A model generated the notes under the pieces. That model was not told the DNA's origin and ran no database searches. It was given only the letters and a program-made list of their open reading frames with translations. Of a stretch of DNA of 64,000 bases, positions 36,059-46,877 are shown piece after piece. A program made the position numbers and the translations under genes. Position 1 is the first letter of the stretch; every line of letters begins with the position of its first letter. The DNA is from Rhynchosporium graminicola (lineage: Eukaryota; Ascomycota; Leotiomycetes; Helotiales; Ploettnerulaceae), in the NCBI GenBank assembly GCA_900074885.1, contig FJUW01000030.1:434001-498000 (forward strand), written 5' to 3'.

Positions 36059-38149
36059 TCAAAAGCCTGGAAACGCATTTGTAAAAGTTTGTCGCCCTAC
36101 AAAGTCCATCAACATTGGAACTCAAGGTAAAGAATGATGGGCAAACTTACATTTCGGTAGCCCCCTCTGCCCGACCAAATCCGGATCCCGTATAGGAATC
36201 TGCCCAGCTTGCAACTCTCGTATCCTCATGTCCACAAAATCCCGTCTTGATAGTTCAAGATCAAAACTCGAAATTTGGTTATTTGGTTCCCTGCCCGTCC
36301 CAGGATGTGCTACAAAAACCGGTTGTGGTTGCAAAGGCAGTGGCTGTACAGACGGCGGTCTCAGAAGGGTCTTTTGGAGTTTAGCTTTCATATCTCGAAG
36401 CCGCCTCCGGGCACCATAGGCCTCGATATCTGCCCCTTGGTTTTCATTTTCATTCTCCGCCGACACACGAGATCTTATCTGACGCAAATTCCGCTCCCTC
36501 CGAACCATAGCATTCGTGATCTTCGTAGGACAAGAACCAAGTGGCAGCGCACTCTTCTTACACATTGGACATAACGAGCTATTGTTGACAAGGAAAGTAT
36601 CGATGCATTCTGAATGAAATATATGTCCACAAGGAAGCTCTCGTATTTCAGAGATCCCGGATTCGAAATCTTCGAGACAGATTGCGCAGGTGGGTTGGAT
36701 ATAGGGGAGGAATTTATGTACGAACGTCGTCTCATGCAGCGAGCCCTTTTCTTCGGTGAGAACAATCTCTGCTGTTGATATCTCCTTTCCGGACGTTATA
36801 TCGTCTATCTGGGAGTCGAGAACTGTAGGAGCGCCGCTGAAATCATCGCACTGATCGATGGATATGAAATGCTCCTTTTGTTTTGGAGATGCCGGTAAGG
36901 ATTTCTCATCCTCGGAAACGTAGATGAATAATGGCAAACGATCAATATCCGATTGAGGAACGCGAAGTCTTTTGATCCCGAGCGCTTCGAGATCGACTTC
37001 ACCGTTGGCTACTCGTTGTCGTAGGGACTTCCTTCGAGACCTCTGAACGAAATGCATGAGCCCGGATATCAGTCCAAGCAAAACTACCAAAATGGCCACA
37101 ACGACGAGAAAATATATCCAGATTATAGGCAGTACGGATTTAGTGCTCAGTCCTATTTGAGTATAGAGTCTAACATAGTCTCGTACGTCGATATCAGGAA
37201 GTCCTGCGAGTTCATGTCCATGAGGTACTTCGGTCATGTTTCCAGAGTACAGACTCAGTTGATGCATCAAAGCCGAACCTAGAGCTCCAGGGATGGCATA
37301 CACAGGGAACGGATGATGGGTTTTCCATTTCCCACCATCGTGAAGGTCCCAGGTTTTATCATCGGTATGAGGAGTTATTGTGTTGTTCCCCGGCTGGTAG
37401 AATATCAAGGCACGCACAGGAGCCGCCCGGGCCGCCGTCATGTAGGAAAACGTACATTCGACATTGATCCATGGTGCGAGTGCTACGAGAGTGAAGTCGG
37501 TCTGAGGGAGGTTTGCCGTCCGGGTAACGTTGGAAGGCATGTATTTTTGGGAGATATCATGGCATCCATCGTCGGGCTTGAGATCAGGAACGTAGAGAAA
37601 ACCACTGATAGTTCCATCCTGGTCTGCATTGCGTGTTGAGAGAGTTCGAAGTTCGTCATCGGCGAATTGCGTGAAGGATATATTAGACTTTACGATGTCA
37701 GCGTTTTCGCGTGGGAGCATGGAGGAAGGACCGATAGGAAGACATTCACGTACCCGCAACTGTGCCACGACTGTGTTTGCATCATACGTGGTGTCACTCC
37801 ATTCATCATTGGGCAACAATAAACTATACAAGATAACAATCAGTCAGTCAGTCAGTCAGTCAGTCAGTCAGTCAGTCAGTCAGTCGGTCATTGCAATGCT
37901 TGGCCGTCGTTCTGTCCACGCGCGGTTCTTGACCGCACGCAATGTGAAGAAACTTTCACCGGATCGCCGGAATCCGAATGGCGATACATCGTCCCAGACA
38001 CCAACATAGTCGACAAGGAATCAACTTACACAAAGGTCTCGATATCACTTATAGCTATCATGAAGGACGAAGTCAGTGAGGAGTCGTTAGAAGAGTGCAA
38101 ATGATGAAGCCAAGGGAATACCAAGAATGCCAATAAACATGAATGTCAT
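36059..38149 (-). CDS. PA-TM-RING-type membrane ubiquitin ligase
   Basis: Exons 38149-38122, 38054-38030, 37823-36151 and 36096-36059 give 587 residues. The first two mini-exons (28 and 25 nt) encode MTFMFIGILAISDIETFV, a possible signal anchor. Residues about 20-230 look like a lumenal/extracellular protease-associated-like region with NxS/T sites; a strong membrane helix follows (VLPIIWIYFLVVVAILVVLL). The cytosolic half has a RING-H2 finger: CAICLEDF ... CGHIFHSECIDTFL ... CPMCKKS. Known role of the architecture: E3 ubiquitin ligase in endosomal/vacuolar or secretory membranes. The last intron (GTAAGT at 36150, TTTGTAG) changes the end from CKFAHHSLP (unspliced) to WRQTFTNAFPGF; the latter ending is typical of homologues as I recall. 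Intron 2 is long (206 bp) and holds a tetranucleotide array. Confidence 0.8.
37841..37884. repeat. (CAGT)11 microsatellite inside intron 2 of the RING gene
   Basis: Eleven perfect CAGT units on the plus strand. On the transcribed strand this is (ACTG)n, i.e. overlapping CTGAC words, which match the fungal branch-point consensus. The array ends 17 bases upstream of the TATAG acceptor at 37824. Confidence 0.95.
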
Positions 38150-40733
38150 GCCAATGGAATGCCCAGCTCATGCCAAGCAAGAATAGGGGATCGATCACAG
38201 GGAACTTCGGATGTAACATACACATCTAGAGTTCCGTTTCTTCAATAGAATGATTGTAATCTTCGGAGTCGAGTCCTCCGTGTAGACACACCCAGTTCAG
38301 TTCGGAGTGAACCGTGTACAAATACGGTCTTTGTTGATGCGATGCGATGCAATACTCTCGTGCTGGATTTGGTTGGTAGGTAGGGCTGGTGATTGTTTGC
38401 ATTGCCAAGGGAAAATTGAAGGTTTGCCCAGGCTGAGCCAAGGGCCTTCAAGCTTTGCGGACGGGCTGACCGAAGCTTTATTGTATTACAGTAGATGAAA
38501 GGCCGCTAATGCGAATGCGGACCGAGACTGGTCCGAGACGGGAGGATACAATTGGAATACGAGTGAGTCATGCAAGGTAGGTAGGTATAAGTATCTACAT
38601 GATGGGAGAAAGAATCAGGTGGACAGAATGGACCAACTGCAGCAAGGAACCTGATTCATCTTAGCAGAATCCCGACCGACCTCTTTTTCTACCTGTGTTC
38701 CTCTCTCTTGCGACTTTTCATATGCGGTGGGTGGTGTGGGGAAATGAAGGATCATTTGCCTTGAGTCGCAGTATAAGTAAGTGTTCTTGCTTGTCAAAAT
38801 CGGTCAGGTACCACCGGTATTACTCCGATACAGAGGATACAGAGGACTACCCAAGGTTCAAACGATTATCGGAGTTGAAACTTGTGATATAAAGCCCGGA
38901 AGAGAAAGACTCACGAGAATGATATGACTGGGACTGACGGATTACAGTACTCCACGTCCTTCTGCTGCGACGTTACATCTAGAGAGGTTGTCAACGAACT
39001 CCGCCAACCATGGGCATCCATCCCCTTCCCTTCCACTGAATGCGAGGTTCGACAAGCAGACAGCTGATCACCATCATCAAGCCTGCATTCAAAGAAAAAG
39101 GGGAAATTCCAAACTCTGTCTCCGCATAAGCTGTGCTGAGAGTTCCTTAGAGACTCACTCAGTACAGTAACAGCAAAGAATGGGGTACTGGGGAACTCCC
39201 CCTTACTCCGCACAGCCATGATTATGCAAAAGCCTATCTAGGTACGGAAGCACCTATCTTGGAAGACAATAGAACCGAAACGGAACGAGATATCCCAAAG
39301 AAGGAATTCGCAGCGCCGTCTTTAAGAGCTATCGCGTATCCGCTCAATGAAACCCTCACCTCTCTTCTCACCGGGCGAATGACGAATCGGTTTTCTCCAA
39401 GGTATATTTTACCGATCTGTTGGTCCTGGCGACTGTACCGAGACTACCTACCTACCTTAGGTAGGCAAAGAAAATCGTCTTGAGCGACGAGAGAACTAGC
39501 ATGTAAGTATGCTTGACGTATGGGTTAAGTAGACCCTTACCCTGTCTCTACCATAGGGGGTCTTAACAAGGGCGAGTTACCTATCATTTGATCAAGATCC
39601 GTCTAAATGTGGATGAAAATCTACTTGAACTACCTACTCTACAGGCTAGGGGTTCATTTGCCCCAATTGATGCGTACTCTGATGTTGCAACTTGATTCCC
39701 AAACCCACAAAAACACTACGGGATATCACCTACTAAACACACGCTTCAATATCACATACCAATCCACAACTTCCCTCCCGACCCAGCCTCCCACATATCA
39801 ACAATACGATGTAAAACTTACCACGAGCTTTTTAGATATCTACCTACATTACCTACTTCCCAGCTACTTCGCCAAAGACGAATCGGCCCTACCTACTTTA
39901 GCCTCGTACTTCCGGAACAATGATGCCGTTTCCTCTACGTCATATAGATCAACAATGTAAACAAGTCAAAGCTAGCTAAATCCTGCTTAAGATACGCAGG
40001 TACCTTAGTGACACTCCCTCGCTTCTTGCATATCATACCTAACCTCGCCAAACGAGGTAAGTAGATGGGTTTCCGTCCCAGATATCCCGTCGGTCAGTAA
40101 GGTAGGTATCCCAGTTACGTCCAGACTATCTCATTCATACCATGTCGCTTGTTTGTCCGTAAACAAACAATCACCACATCATCGGGAAGGGAAGTGGCTT
40201 GAGAACTCCAAATTAGTTAGATAAACAAGAATATCTCTACCTCGCAGCCCATCGCCCGCCAGACCCTACAATCCTGGAAGATCTAAGAGGGATTCGTGTG
40301 TCTAAAAATGTATGCTCCTCTCACAAATCAACGGACTGGTGGCCTCACACCAGGAATGGACATCACAGGAATCCCTGTTTTGAAGCAGGATTTTGGAGGA
40401 CTTTGAAGAAGGAATTACATGTCAAGGAGAGAATCTGGATGAGTTACTTTATCTCCATTTGTGATGAGTATGTGGATATAAGTGAGCAGGTAGGGGACCG
40501 AGGAGTTACCAGTTTGCTAGTGGGTATAAGTCGTAATTTTCTGTATGATAGATGCGGAGAGCTGGGAAAGTCTTTTAGACCTGGGCGAGGGCTACGAGCA
40601 GCAGTAGAACCGCGGAGGTATCCCCCGAGCTGGATGTGATGTGGTACAAGCTCAATGATATCAAACCGACCCAAGAAGCACGAAGAGGTAGCAATAACAA
40701 AGCAATCAATTCTCATTCACAATCTACCTAGGT
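38150..40733. other. Long intergenic region upstream of the RING gene
   Basis: 2.6 kb with no supported gene, between the RING gene start and the RAD1 stop (both minus strand). TACCTACC/ACCTACCTTAGG-type words recur around 39440-39470, 39630 and 39840-39900. A 117-codon plus-strand frame at 39607-39960 is Tyr/Leu/Thr-rich and arises from these words, so I treat it as non-coding. Confidence 0.45.
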
Positions 40734-41811
40734 TTAAAGCAAGTCCTCATCATCACCATACTCATCATCATCCTCCTCACTCCCCTCCTCCTCATCTTCA
40801 TCATCCTCCCCACGAACGAAAGGAACAAATCGAAAGTCAACAAAACTGATACCACCACCCTCAACTTCAACCATGAATTGCAAGCTAAGAACACCCTGCT
40901 CATCACCCCTAACACTAACCTTGCTAGCCAACCTCATAGCTTCCGCAGCACTCTTGATCATCTCAAACTTATAGCTTTGAGTCCACTTCTCCGCCACAGT
41001 AAATGTCTCAAGTAATTCTCTCCCTTTAGCGAACTCGACACTTGCACTCCCAAGTGGTCCAACAGCTGAAAGACTTAAATAAGGTGCAGCGGGATAGGCA
41101 GTGAGGTCAAGTCGCGTAGGAGAAGTAGCGCTCAATTCGGAAACAGCGTCAAATAGCCAGCGAGCTTGCATGATAATCTTAAGTTGCATAGCATCTCTGG
41201 CAAAAGGAATCTCCTCCGGGTTCTCAGGTTCGTAAGTATGAAGATTGCAAGTTGTAGTCACGCCGGATTCTTCGAGGATGATACTGAATGGTGAGCCAAT
41301 GCCAGCGTATGAGAGACGACAGACTCCGGCCATACCGAGAGCTTGGTTGCTGAATGCGTTGGGACGGCTGGGACGTATGTTGCTCGAATAGCTGTCGGCG
41401 TTGGATTTTAGGAAACGGGTATTTGTGGGATCTGCAGCGCCGAAGATTTGGAGGGTTTCGAGCAGGGCGGAAAGTGAGACTTGGAAGTTGGGAAGATCGA
41501 GTATTGAAGATTCGGTATCGTCTGCTGGGGTCTCTTGTTCGGGAAGTATGCAGGAGAATGTGGTAAAGAGGGCCTTGTCGAGAAAAACAATTCCTGAATG
41601 TGTTAGTAGTGCAAAGGATCGACAGGGAAGTGAACTGACCTTGCATGACACGAGATTCCTCAACTGCAAACCGTATGCCTTCAGGACTGATCTGGACTTG
41701 TGCCTTGGGTGCAAAACGGATGCAATTTAGTAGTTGAAAGAGTTGCCTTGCCGAGCTCGAAACTGATTTGAAGATAGGCGGAAGATTATCTGGGTCGCCG
41801 ATAGTAGACAT
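40734..41811 (-). CDS. rad1: RAD1-type DNA damage checkpoint clamp subunit (9-1-1 complex)
   Basis: Exons 41811-41640 and 41593-40734 with a 46 bp intron (GTCAGT...ATTCAG) give 343 residues starting MSTIGDPDNLPPIFKSVSSS. The first 60 residues carry the conserved N-terminal clamp fold (QLFQLLNCIRFAPKAQVQIS, GIRFAVEESRVMQG) followed by IVFLDKALFTTFSC; later landmarks are LPNFQVSLSALLETLQIFG, CRLSYAGIGSPFSIILEE and LLETFTVAEKWTQSYKF. The C-terminus is very acidic (EDDEDEEEGSEEDDDEYGDD), common in fungal members. Known role: with RAD9 and HUS1 forms the PCNA-like ring that activates the ATR/MEC1 checkpoint at damaged DNA. An in-frame ATG 45 bases upstream exists, but the downstream ATG gives the family start. 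OST5 ends only 144 bp upstream on the same strand. Confidence 0.9.
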
Positions 41812-41955
41812 CTTGCTGAAGTGGGTATAGTCGAATTGAAGAATAGGTATTGTCACAAGGTTTGAAGTGCGCTGAACTCCTGCTTTTATTGCTCCAGATA
41901 TTGTACAGGTATTATGCGAAGTAAGGAAATTCGTTGAGGTTTGGAGATCGATTGT

Positions 41956-42298
41956 CTATACATAAACGCCAACTGCACAGATCATGTATACGGCGCCGAA
42001 GCTGTCTTATGTCAGGATCTGTTAATTAAGATTGAAGTACTGAACATACGCAATTGATAACGAAGCTGGAATTCCAATGAGAGGTATGTTCAGAACTGAT
42101 CTGTCTACGATGAACGTTAGGCTTCGTTCTGCCAGTGGCAAGCATGTATAGCAACTTACTCAGTCCAAAATATCCAGAGAGAAGGAGACCGATGGATAGC
42201 AGTGTGAAGCCAACGAAGAATTGACTGTCTTTGGCAATGGTTGGGACGAATGGGTTGCCGGCGGCACTCTCCCAGACCTGGTGCAATGAGGAATCCAT
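41956..42298 (-). CDS. ost5: OST5, small subunit of the oligosaccharyltransferase complex
   Basis: Three exons, 42298-42160, 42104-42050 and 42001-41956, encode just 79 residues: start MDSSLHQVWESAAGNPFVPT, first membrane helix FFVGFTLLSIGLLLSGYFGL, linker NRSVLNIPLIGIPASL, second helix ending VYMICAVGVYV. Introns are 55 and 48 bp with consistent phases (1 and 2). Size, two helices and the Ser/Pro-containing IPxxGIPASL linker match the fungal OST5 family. Known role: non-catalytic subunit next to STT3 and OST1 in the ER N-glycosylation complex. The gene lies head-to-head with GCN5 (730 bp between starts). It is easily missed because its longest exon is 139 bases. Confidence 0.88.
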
Positions 42299-43028
42299 AG
42301 ACTTTGAGTTGTTTGATTTGATTTGGCGGATCGAAATAAGTCAAGTGTATTTAAGCCTTAAATCGATTCTCTGGTGTTGGAGATGGAAGTTGAATGTCGT
42401 TGTCAATATAAGTGCTTCAGAGGAAGCTCTAATTCGCGACCTGGCCTTCTCCCCAAAGTGGACTAAGTCCGGCGAAAGGTATCACCGTATCCCCAGGGCT
42501 TAAGCTCATGCATGCATCGCTAGGATGAACGACATTTGATAAAGGTACTCCAGAACATTTTCGATCTTGCTGGATATAAGTACCTTTCGTCATATATAAG
42601 TTGTTGATTCACTGAATATTTCTCCTGCTTTGCGTACTATGAATCGAAAACCTGATATTATCTCCCAATTATGATTTGACAGCCAAGAGTGTTTACAAGG
42701 CTGCCATGCAGCCTTGCTTATTCCGATTCGCTAGTCCTAATCCGAGGATCCTACCTCCACCTTCATGACTTCACTCTCGAGTCCATGACTGACTTCACTT
42801 TATATTCATCGAGACTCATCCTGACGACCAATCCACGTCCTCTGCCGCAAACAGATTGCAGTAAGTGCCAGGTCTAACAACTCAACAATCCACCATTCCA
42901 ACGCGCACATGCTGGCTGTCATACTGCATCAAACGCTTTGCCGGACCTCAATAGCATAAGGCTGAACCCCCTCCTCACCCGAAGTGGCATCAGAATTCCT
43001 CACGACAACCCATCGCACACCATTTAAT
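42299..43028. promoter_or_regulatory. Shared divergent promoter region of OST5 and GCN5
   Basis: 730 bp between the OST5 ATG (minus) and GCN5 ATG (plus). No gene is seen inside. The GCN5 leader is CA/CT-rich (caacaatccaccattccaacg). A bidirectional promoter is inferred from layout only. Confidence 0.45.
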
Positions 43029-44210
43029 ATGGGCCCAGTGAAAGAACTCAAGAGGAAGGCAACCGATGAGCCCAATACACCATCAGATAGCAAGCGAATC
43101 AAGAAATCATCGACAGAACCCCCTGAAGCAAAAGCCGTACACCGAATACCCTTTCCAGAAAGACCGGCAGTAATAGAAGAACGAAATGGTGAAATCGAAT
43201 TCCGAGTCGTCAATAATGACAACAAACGCGAGAGCATGATCATCCTCACAGGCCTCAAATGTATCTTTCAGAAGCAACTTCCCAAGATGCCAAAGGACTA
43301 CATAGCCCGACTCGTTTACGACCGAACACATTTATCGATAGCTATCGTCAAGAAGCCATTGGAGGTAGTAGGAGGAATCACATACCGACCGTTCCATAAG
43401 CAGCAATTTGCTGAGATTGTCTTCTGTGCTATCTCTTCAGATCAGCAAGTCAAAGGTTACGGCGCACATCTCATGTCGCATCTGAAGGATTATGTCAGAG
43501 CTACTTCGAAAGTCATGCATTTCCTCACTTATGCTGATAATTACGCCATCGGATATTTCAAGAAGCAGGGATTCACAAAGGACATCACGTTGGAGAAGGA
43601 GAAGTGGATGGGATATATCAAGGATTATGAGGGCGGAACAATCATGCAATGCTCCATGCTTCCCCGAGTTCGATATCTGGAGATGGGACGTATGCTGCTG
43701 AAGCAGAAGGAGGTTGTGCATGCAAAGATCCGAGCATTCAGCAAAAGTCATGTTGTACATCAGCCTCCTAAAGAATGGAAGAACGGCATTGGCAAAATCG
43801 ATCCTATGTCTATCCCCGCCATTCGGGAATCAGGCTGGTCACCAGATATGGACGAACTAGCTCGTCAACCTCGCCACGGACCCAACTACAATCAACTCCT
43901 CCATCTGCTAAACGACATGCAAAACCACGCATCAGCATGGCCATTCAATCATCCTGTCAATTCGGAAGAGGTGCATGATTACTATGAGGTCATTAAGGAG
44001 CCTATGGACCTCAGTACTATGGAGAGGAAACTTGAGGCGGAGAATTACGCTACACCGGAAGATTTCATTAGGGATGCGAAGTTGGTGTTTGATAATTGCA
44101 GGAAGTATAATAATGAGACGACGCCATATGCAAAGAGTGCGAATAAGCTGGAAAAGTATATGTGGCAGCAGATCAAGGCTATTCCGGAGTGGTCGCACCT
44201 GGAGCCGTAG
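43029..44210 (+). CDS. gcn5: GCN5 histone acetyltransferase
   Basis: Single exon of 393 residues from ATG 43029 ([20 protein letters not shown]); an open stretch upstream to 42984 begins with GTG and has no ATG. Seen: basic N-terminus with KRIKK, the GNAT fold with [46 protein letters not shown] (acetyl-CoA loop QVKGYG), [15 protein letters not shown] and [14 protein letters not shown], then a C-terminal bromodomain with [28 protein letters not shown] and [10 protein letters not shown]. Known reaction: acetyl-CoA-dependent lysine acetylation of histone H3 in SAGA/ADA complexes, with NGG1/ADA3 as partner. The gene for that partner is 13 kb to the left. Length and domain order are normal. Confidence 0.96.
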   Translation: MGPVKELKRKATDEPNTPSDSKRIKKSSTEPPEAKAVHRIPFPERPAVIEERNGEIEFRVVNNDNKRESMIILTGLKCIFQKQLPKMPKDYIARLVYDRTHLSIAIVKKPLEVVGGITYRPFHKQQFAEIVFCAISSDQQVKGYGAHLMSHLKDYVRATSKVMHFLTYADNYAIGYFKKQGFTKDITLEKEKWMGYIKDYEGGTIMQCSMLPRVRYLEMGRMLLKQKEVVHAKIRAFSKSHVVHQPPKEWKNGIGKIDPMSIPAIRESGWSPDMDELARQPRHGPNYNQLLHLLNDMQNHASAWPFNHPVNSEEVHDYYEVIKEPMDLSTMERKLEAENYATPEDFIRDAKLVFDNCRKYNNETTPYAKSANKLEKYMWQQIKAIPEWSHLEP

Positions 44211-45696
44211 TTGATATGAGCAGTGGGAATGGTTGAATGGGTGCATCTACGAAGGATCGGAGCTCCATGATCGTATTGGTTCGGCTGGATTTTGATATTG
44301 GCAGCGTCTTCATGGAAGCTTGAAGCTGTGGCAGGCGTTAAGAATGAATTGACTTGGTATGGTCACGGCTGGCGATTTGTTTTGCAGCAGGCATGGTGTT
44401 GGGGCGGGCGTGGTGTTAGAGTGGGCATGCTGCTAGGTGTCTTGCAGGGGTGATCTCCTAGGCGTATCAGAGGCTCTCTAGGACTTACTTATATCACTTC
44501 AAAAGGAAGGCATCCTCTTCACTCTTGCATATCATTTTCTCATGTGTCTCCTTGTGAGACAGCGGATATAGAAGTGGGCGTTACGACAAATTTCCTACAC
44601 TGGTGTTTCCAAAGTCAATTCAAGACTTCGAGTAAACTTCACGAATTACCACCTGAAACGACCAATTCGTCCTTACACTTTTTCTTCCCTCACTATACTC
44701 TCTCTATATACATCTACTTGTCAGCCATTGGTCCCTTAGTTCGTCCTATACGCTACTGTTCCACTCTTTGTTTCTCATACTTTTCACCCTTGTTTCGATA
44801 CTCTTCATTCCGACGACGTTCAAGATCCTCCTCCATCTCTTGCAACCGCTCCTTATCACTGCTCTAATACCTTCTTCTTCTCATCGAAAGCTGTCGGGTG
44901 TTCAATCTACGGCAATCGGCGTCACGCTGCTAGATATCTGTCTGGATTGCCTATGGAGTTGTTGTTACTTCCTTTTAGTGCGAGAAACTTGGTTTCGAAG
45001 ACTCGGAGTGCTCTACCTTCAATTTCAAGCTCGCTCGATCTTTGGGGAATGGGCTTGAGGCTATGATGAGTGTTTGTGAGCTGGTGATAGTCTTCTGGTC
45101 GTATGTAGAGGTAGGACTCGACGGTCTTGTGCATAGCTCCTCCATTCCTTGTCTCCAGGGAGCTGAGAAATCGACTGTCGATACTGTCGGCTTTCCGTCA
45201 CTGTTCTGCGATACTGTAGTTCTCTTTGTCTATTCTTAGTGAAGCCTGCGAGTGGTGAAATCCGCGAATCCGATGAGTGTGGTAGGATTCAATATTTATT
45301 TGGCGTTACTACATCAAGAGCCTTTAAAGTTCTCTCTACAGATCTGAATATCTTTTCATAATACTGTAGAATTTGCTACGTCCAGCTCATCGGAGCGTAA
45401 GGTCCTGAAGAAACACAAAGAAGAACAAAGCCATTAAGACTTCTTTGTTCTATCAATAGTGATCTCAATGAGCGAGAGAAATTATGAAATCCAAGAAGGG
45501 AGACTCGTCAAAGAGCTTTTAACATACTTGAGGTCAATCAACTCTCCTACGACTATATCTTACCCTTTATCCCACCCACCTATATATCAACCTTCCTCTT
45601 TCCAAGCATTCATCTCCTCTCTTCTGCAAACCCTTTCATCAACACCTTGAATTATCACTATCCTCCAAATAGGAAAAGCAATCCCAAACCTCCAAA
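44211..45696. other. Intergenic stretch
   Basis: 1.5 kb between GCN5 and a small Cys-rich gene. Pyrimidine-rich around 44680-44880 and 45590-45650. Frames such as 44544-44867 are Ser/Leu/Phe-rich products of these tracts. No gene supported. Confidence 0.45.
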
Positions 45697-46104
45697 ATGT
45701 GCCACAAGCTCTATAAAACTTTCACCTGCTCCTGCACCCACCTCCTCTTTACCACTCCCTGCAATAATCACAATCCACATCCAATCACAGCGTCCTCTGC
45801 ACCCGCAGATTATTGCTGCATAGACTGCCTAAACGTGGACCTTAATATCAACCCATCTGCTTCATCCTCATTCGAATACAAGTATACTAGATGTTTCAGC
45901 AACTATACCTGTGGCTGTACACGTCTTAGCAGCTTTGTACGACATCCAAAGGTAGAGTGTATGGCACCTAAGGAAGGTAAGAATGAGATTGTAAGGAGTA
46001 GTGATGTCAGTGTCCCGTGTTCGGAATGCTTTAGAGGAGAGATGGAGGAGATGGCGAAGATGTTTGAGAGGATTGAGCGGGATGTAGAGGGACGGGGAGA
46101 ATAA
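45697..46104 (+). CDS. Small Cys-rich protein, MCxK type
   Basis: Intronless, 135 residues, start MCHKLYKTFTCSCTHLLFTT after a good leader (caaacctccaaa-ATG). Cysteines occur as CxC and CxxC pairs: CSC near residue 11, YCCIDC near residue 40, RCFSNYTCGC near residue 66 and PCSEC near residue 117, suggesting metal binding. No secretion signal: the Cys starts at residue 2 and no hydrophobic core follows. The C-terminus is charged and helical (FRGEMEEMAKMFERIERDVE). It shares its start pattern (MC-K----C-C/H) with the 66-residue gene at 54761. Such short proteins are widespread in filamentous fungi to my knowledge, with no known function. Confidence 0.6.
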   Translation: MCHKLYKTFTCSCTHLLFTTPCNNHNPHPITASSAPADYCCIDCLNVDLNINPSASSSFEYKYTRCFSNYTCGCTRLSSFVRHPKVECMAPKEGKNEIVRSSDVSVPCSECFRGEMEEMAKMFERIERDVEGRGE

Positions 46105-46877
46105 GAGACGGGACGCCAAAGATGAGAGATGGATGGAGTAATCATACTTTGTAGCATACAGACATGTTAGATTTAACTATAGCGTTTCATTTATTTCGAT
46201 GGTGGAGAACAGCTCAGAATTCCGTTTCGGAATCCTGCGTATCAATTTAAAGTGATAGACCGAGTCTTATGGACAGCGTTAAGTACTATTAGGCTCACAG
46301 CAAGCGAAGGTGTAACTCACAAAGGGTGCTACTTGATCGAAGACAGTGCTTTGGGGATGTAATGAAATCAGACATCTCAAAATCGTCTTATACGTGCGAC
46401 TTAATGAATTTAAAAGACACACGATGTCGCCGAGGCTTGGAACAAACATATATCGCTTCCAGTCCAGCTTGGCAGACTGCTAGTAAGAACAAGAATTCAA
46501 CACTTCAAGGAGCATTACTCGGAGTGGGATGCAGAGTTCTGTTATAATTACAAATAGAGGTACCCTGCACACGGTACTTTTTGGTCGGATTTACCTCATC
46601 CCTATCACATGACCAAGTCGTGAAGGGGAACTGGACGTCGATAATAATATGTACACCCAACGCAAGCTATATTTCGAAAACGTACGACCGACTGATGAAT
46701 CTTTACTCAAAAATGGCATTGTTGACATCTCCATCATCTATGCTCCTATGAATGCTCCTCTCAGCGCTCTATCATTGCAGCAGTTTTGCCCTCAAATGTG
46801 AGGCCTTCCACAAGTGTTTACATGTATATTGACATCCATCTTGCTCTCTACCCTCGATAAACCGTACTTCTGCAGCT
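46105..46877. other. Intergenic stretch
   Basis: 0.8 kb between the Cys-rich gene and the AIM9-like gene, both plus strand. No gene seen; it should hold the AIM9-like promoter. A plus-strand 73-codon frame at 46326-46547 has no support. Confidence 0.45.

Noticed and set aside
39607..39960. 117-codon open frame on the plus strand
   Set aside because: Built from ACCTACC-type repeats; composition Tyr/Leu/Thr-rich with no motif.
42984..43028. N-terminal extension of GCN5
   Set aside because: Begins with GTG, contains no ATG; the ATG at 43029 gives a sensible start.
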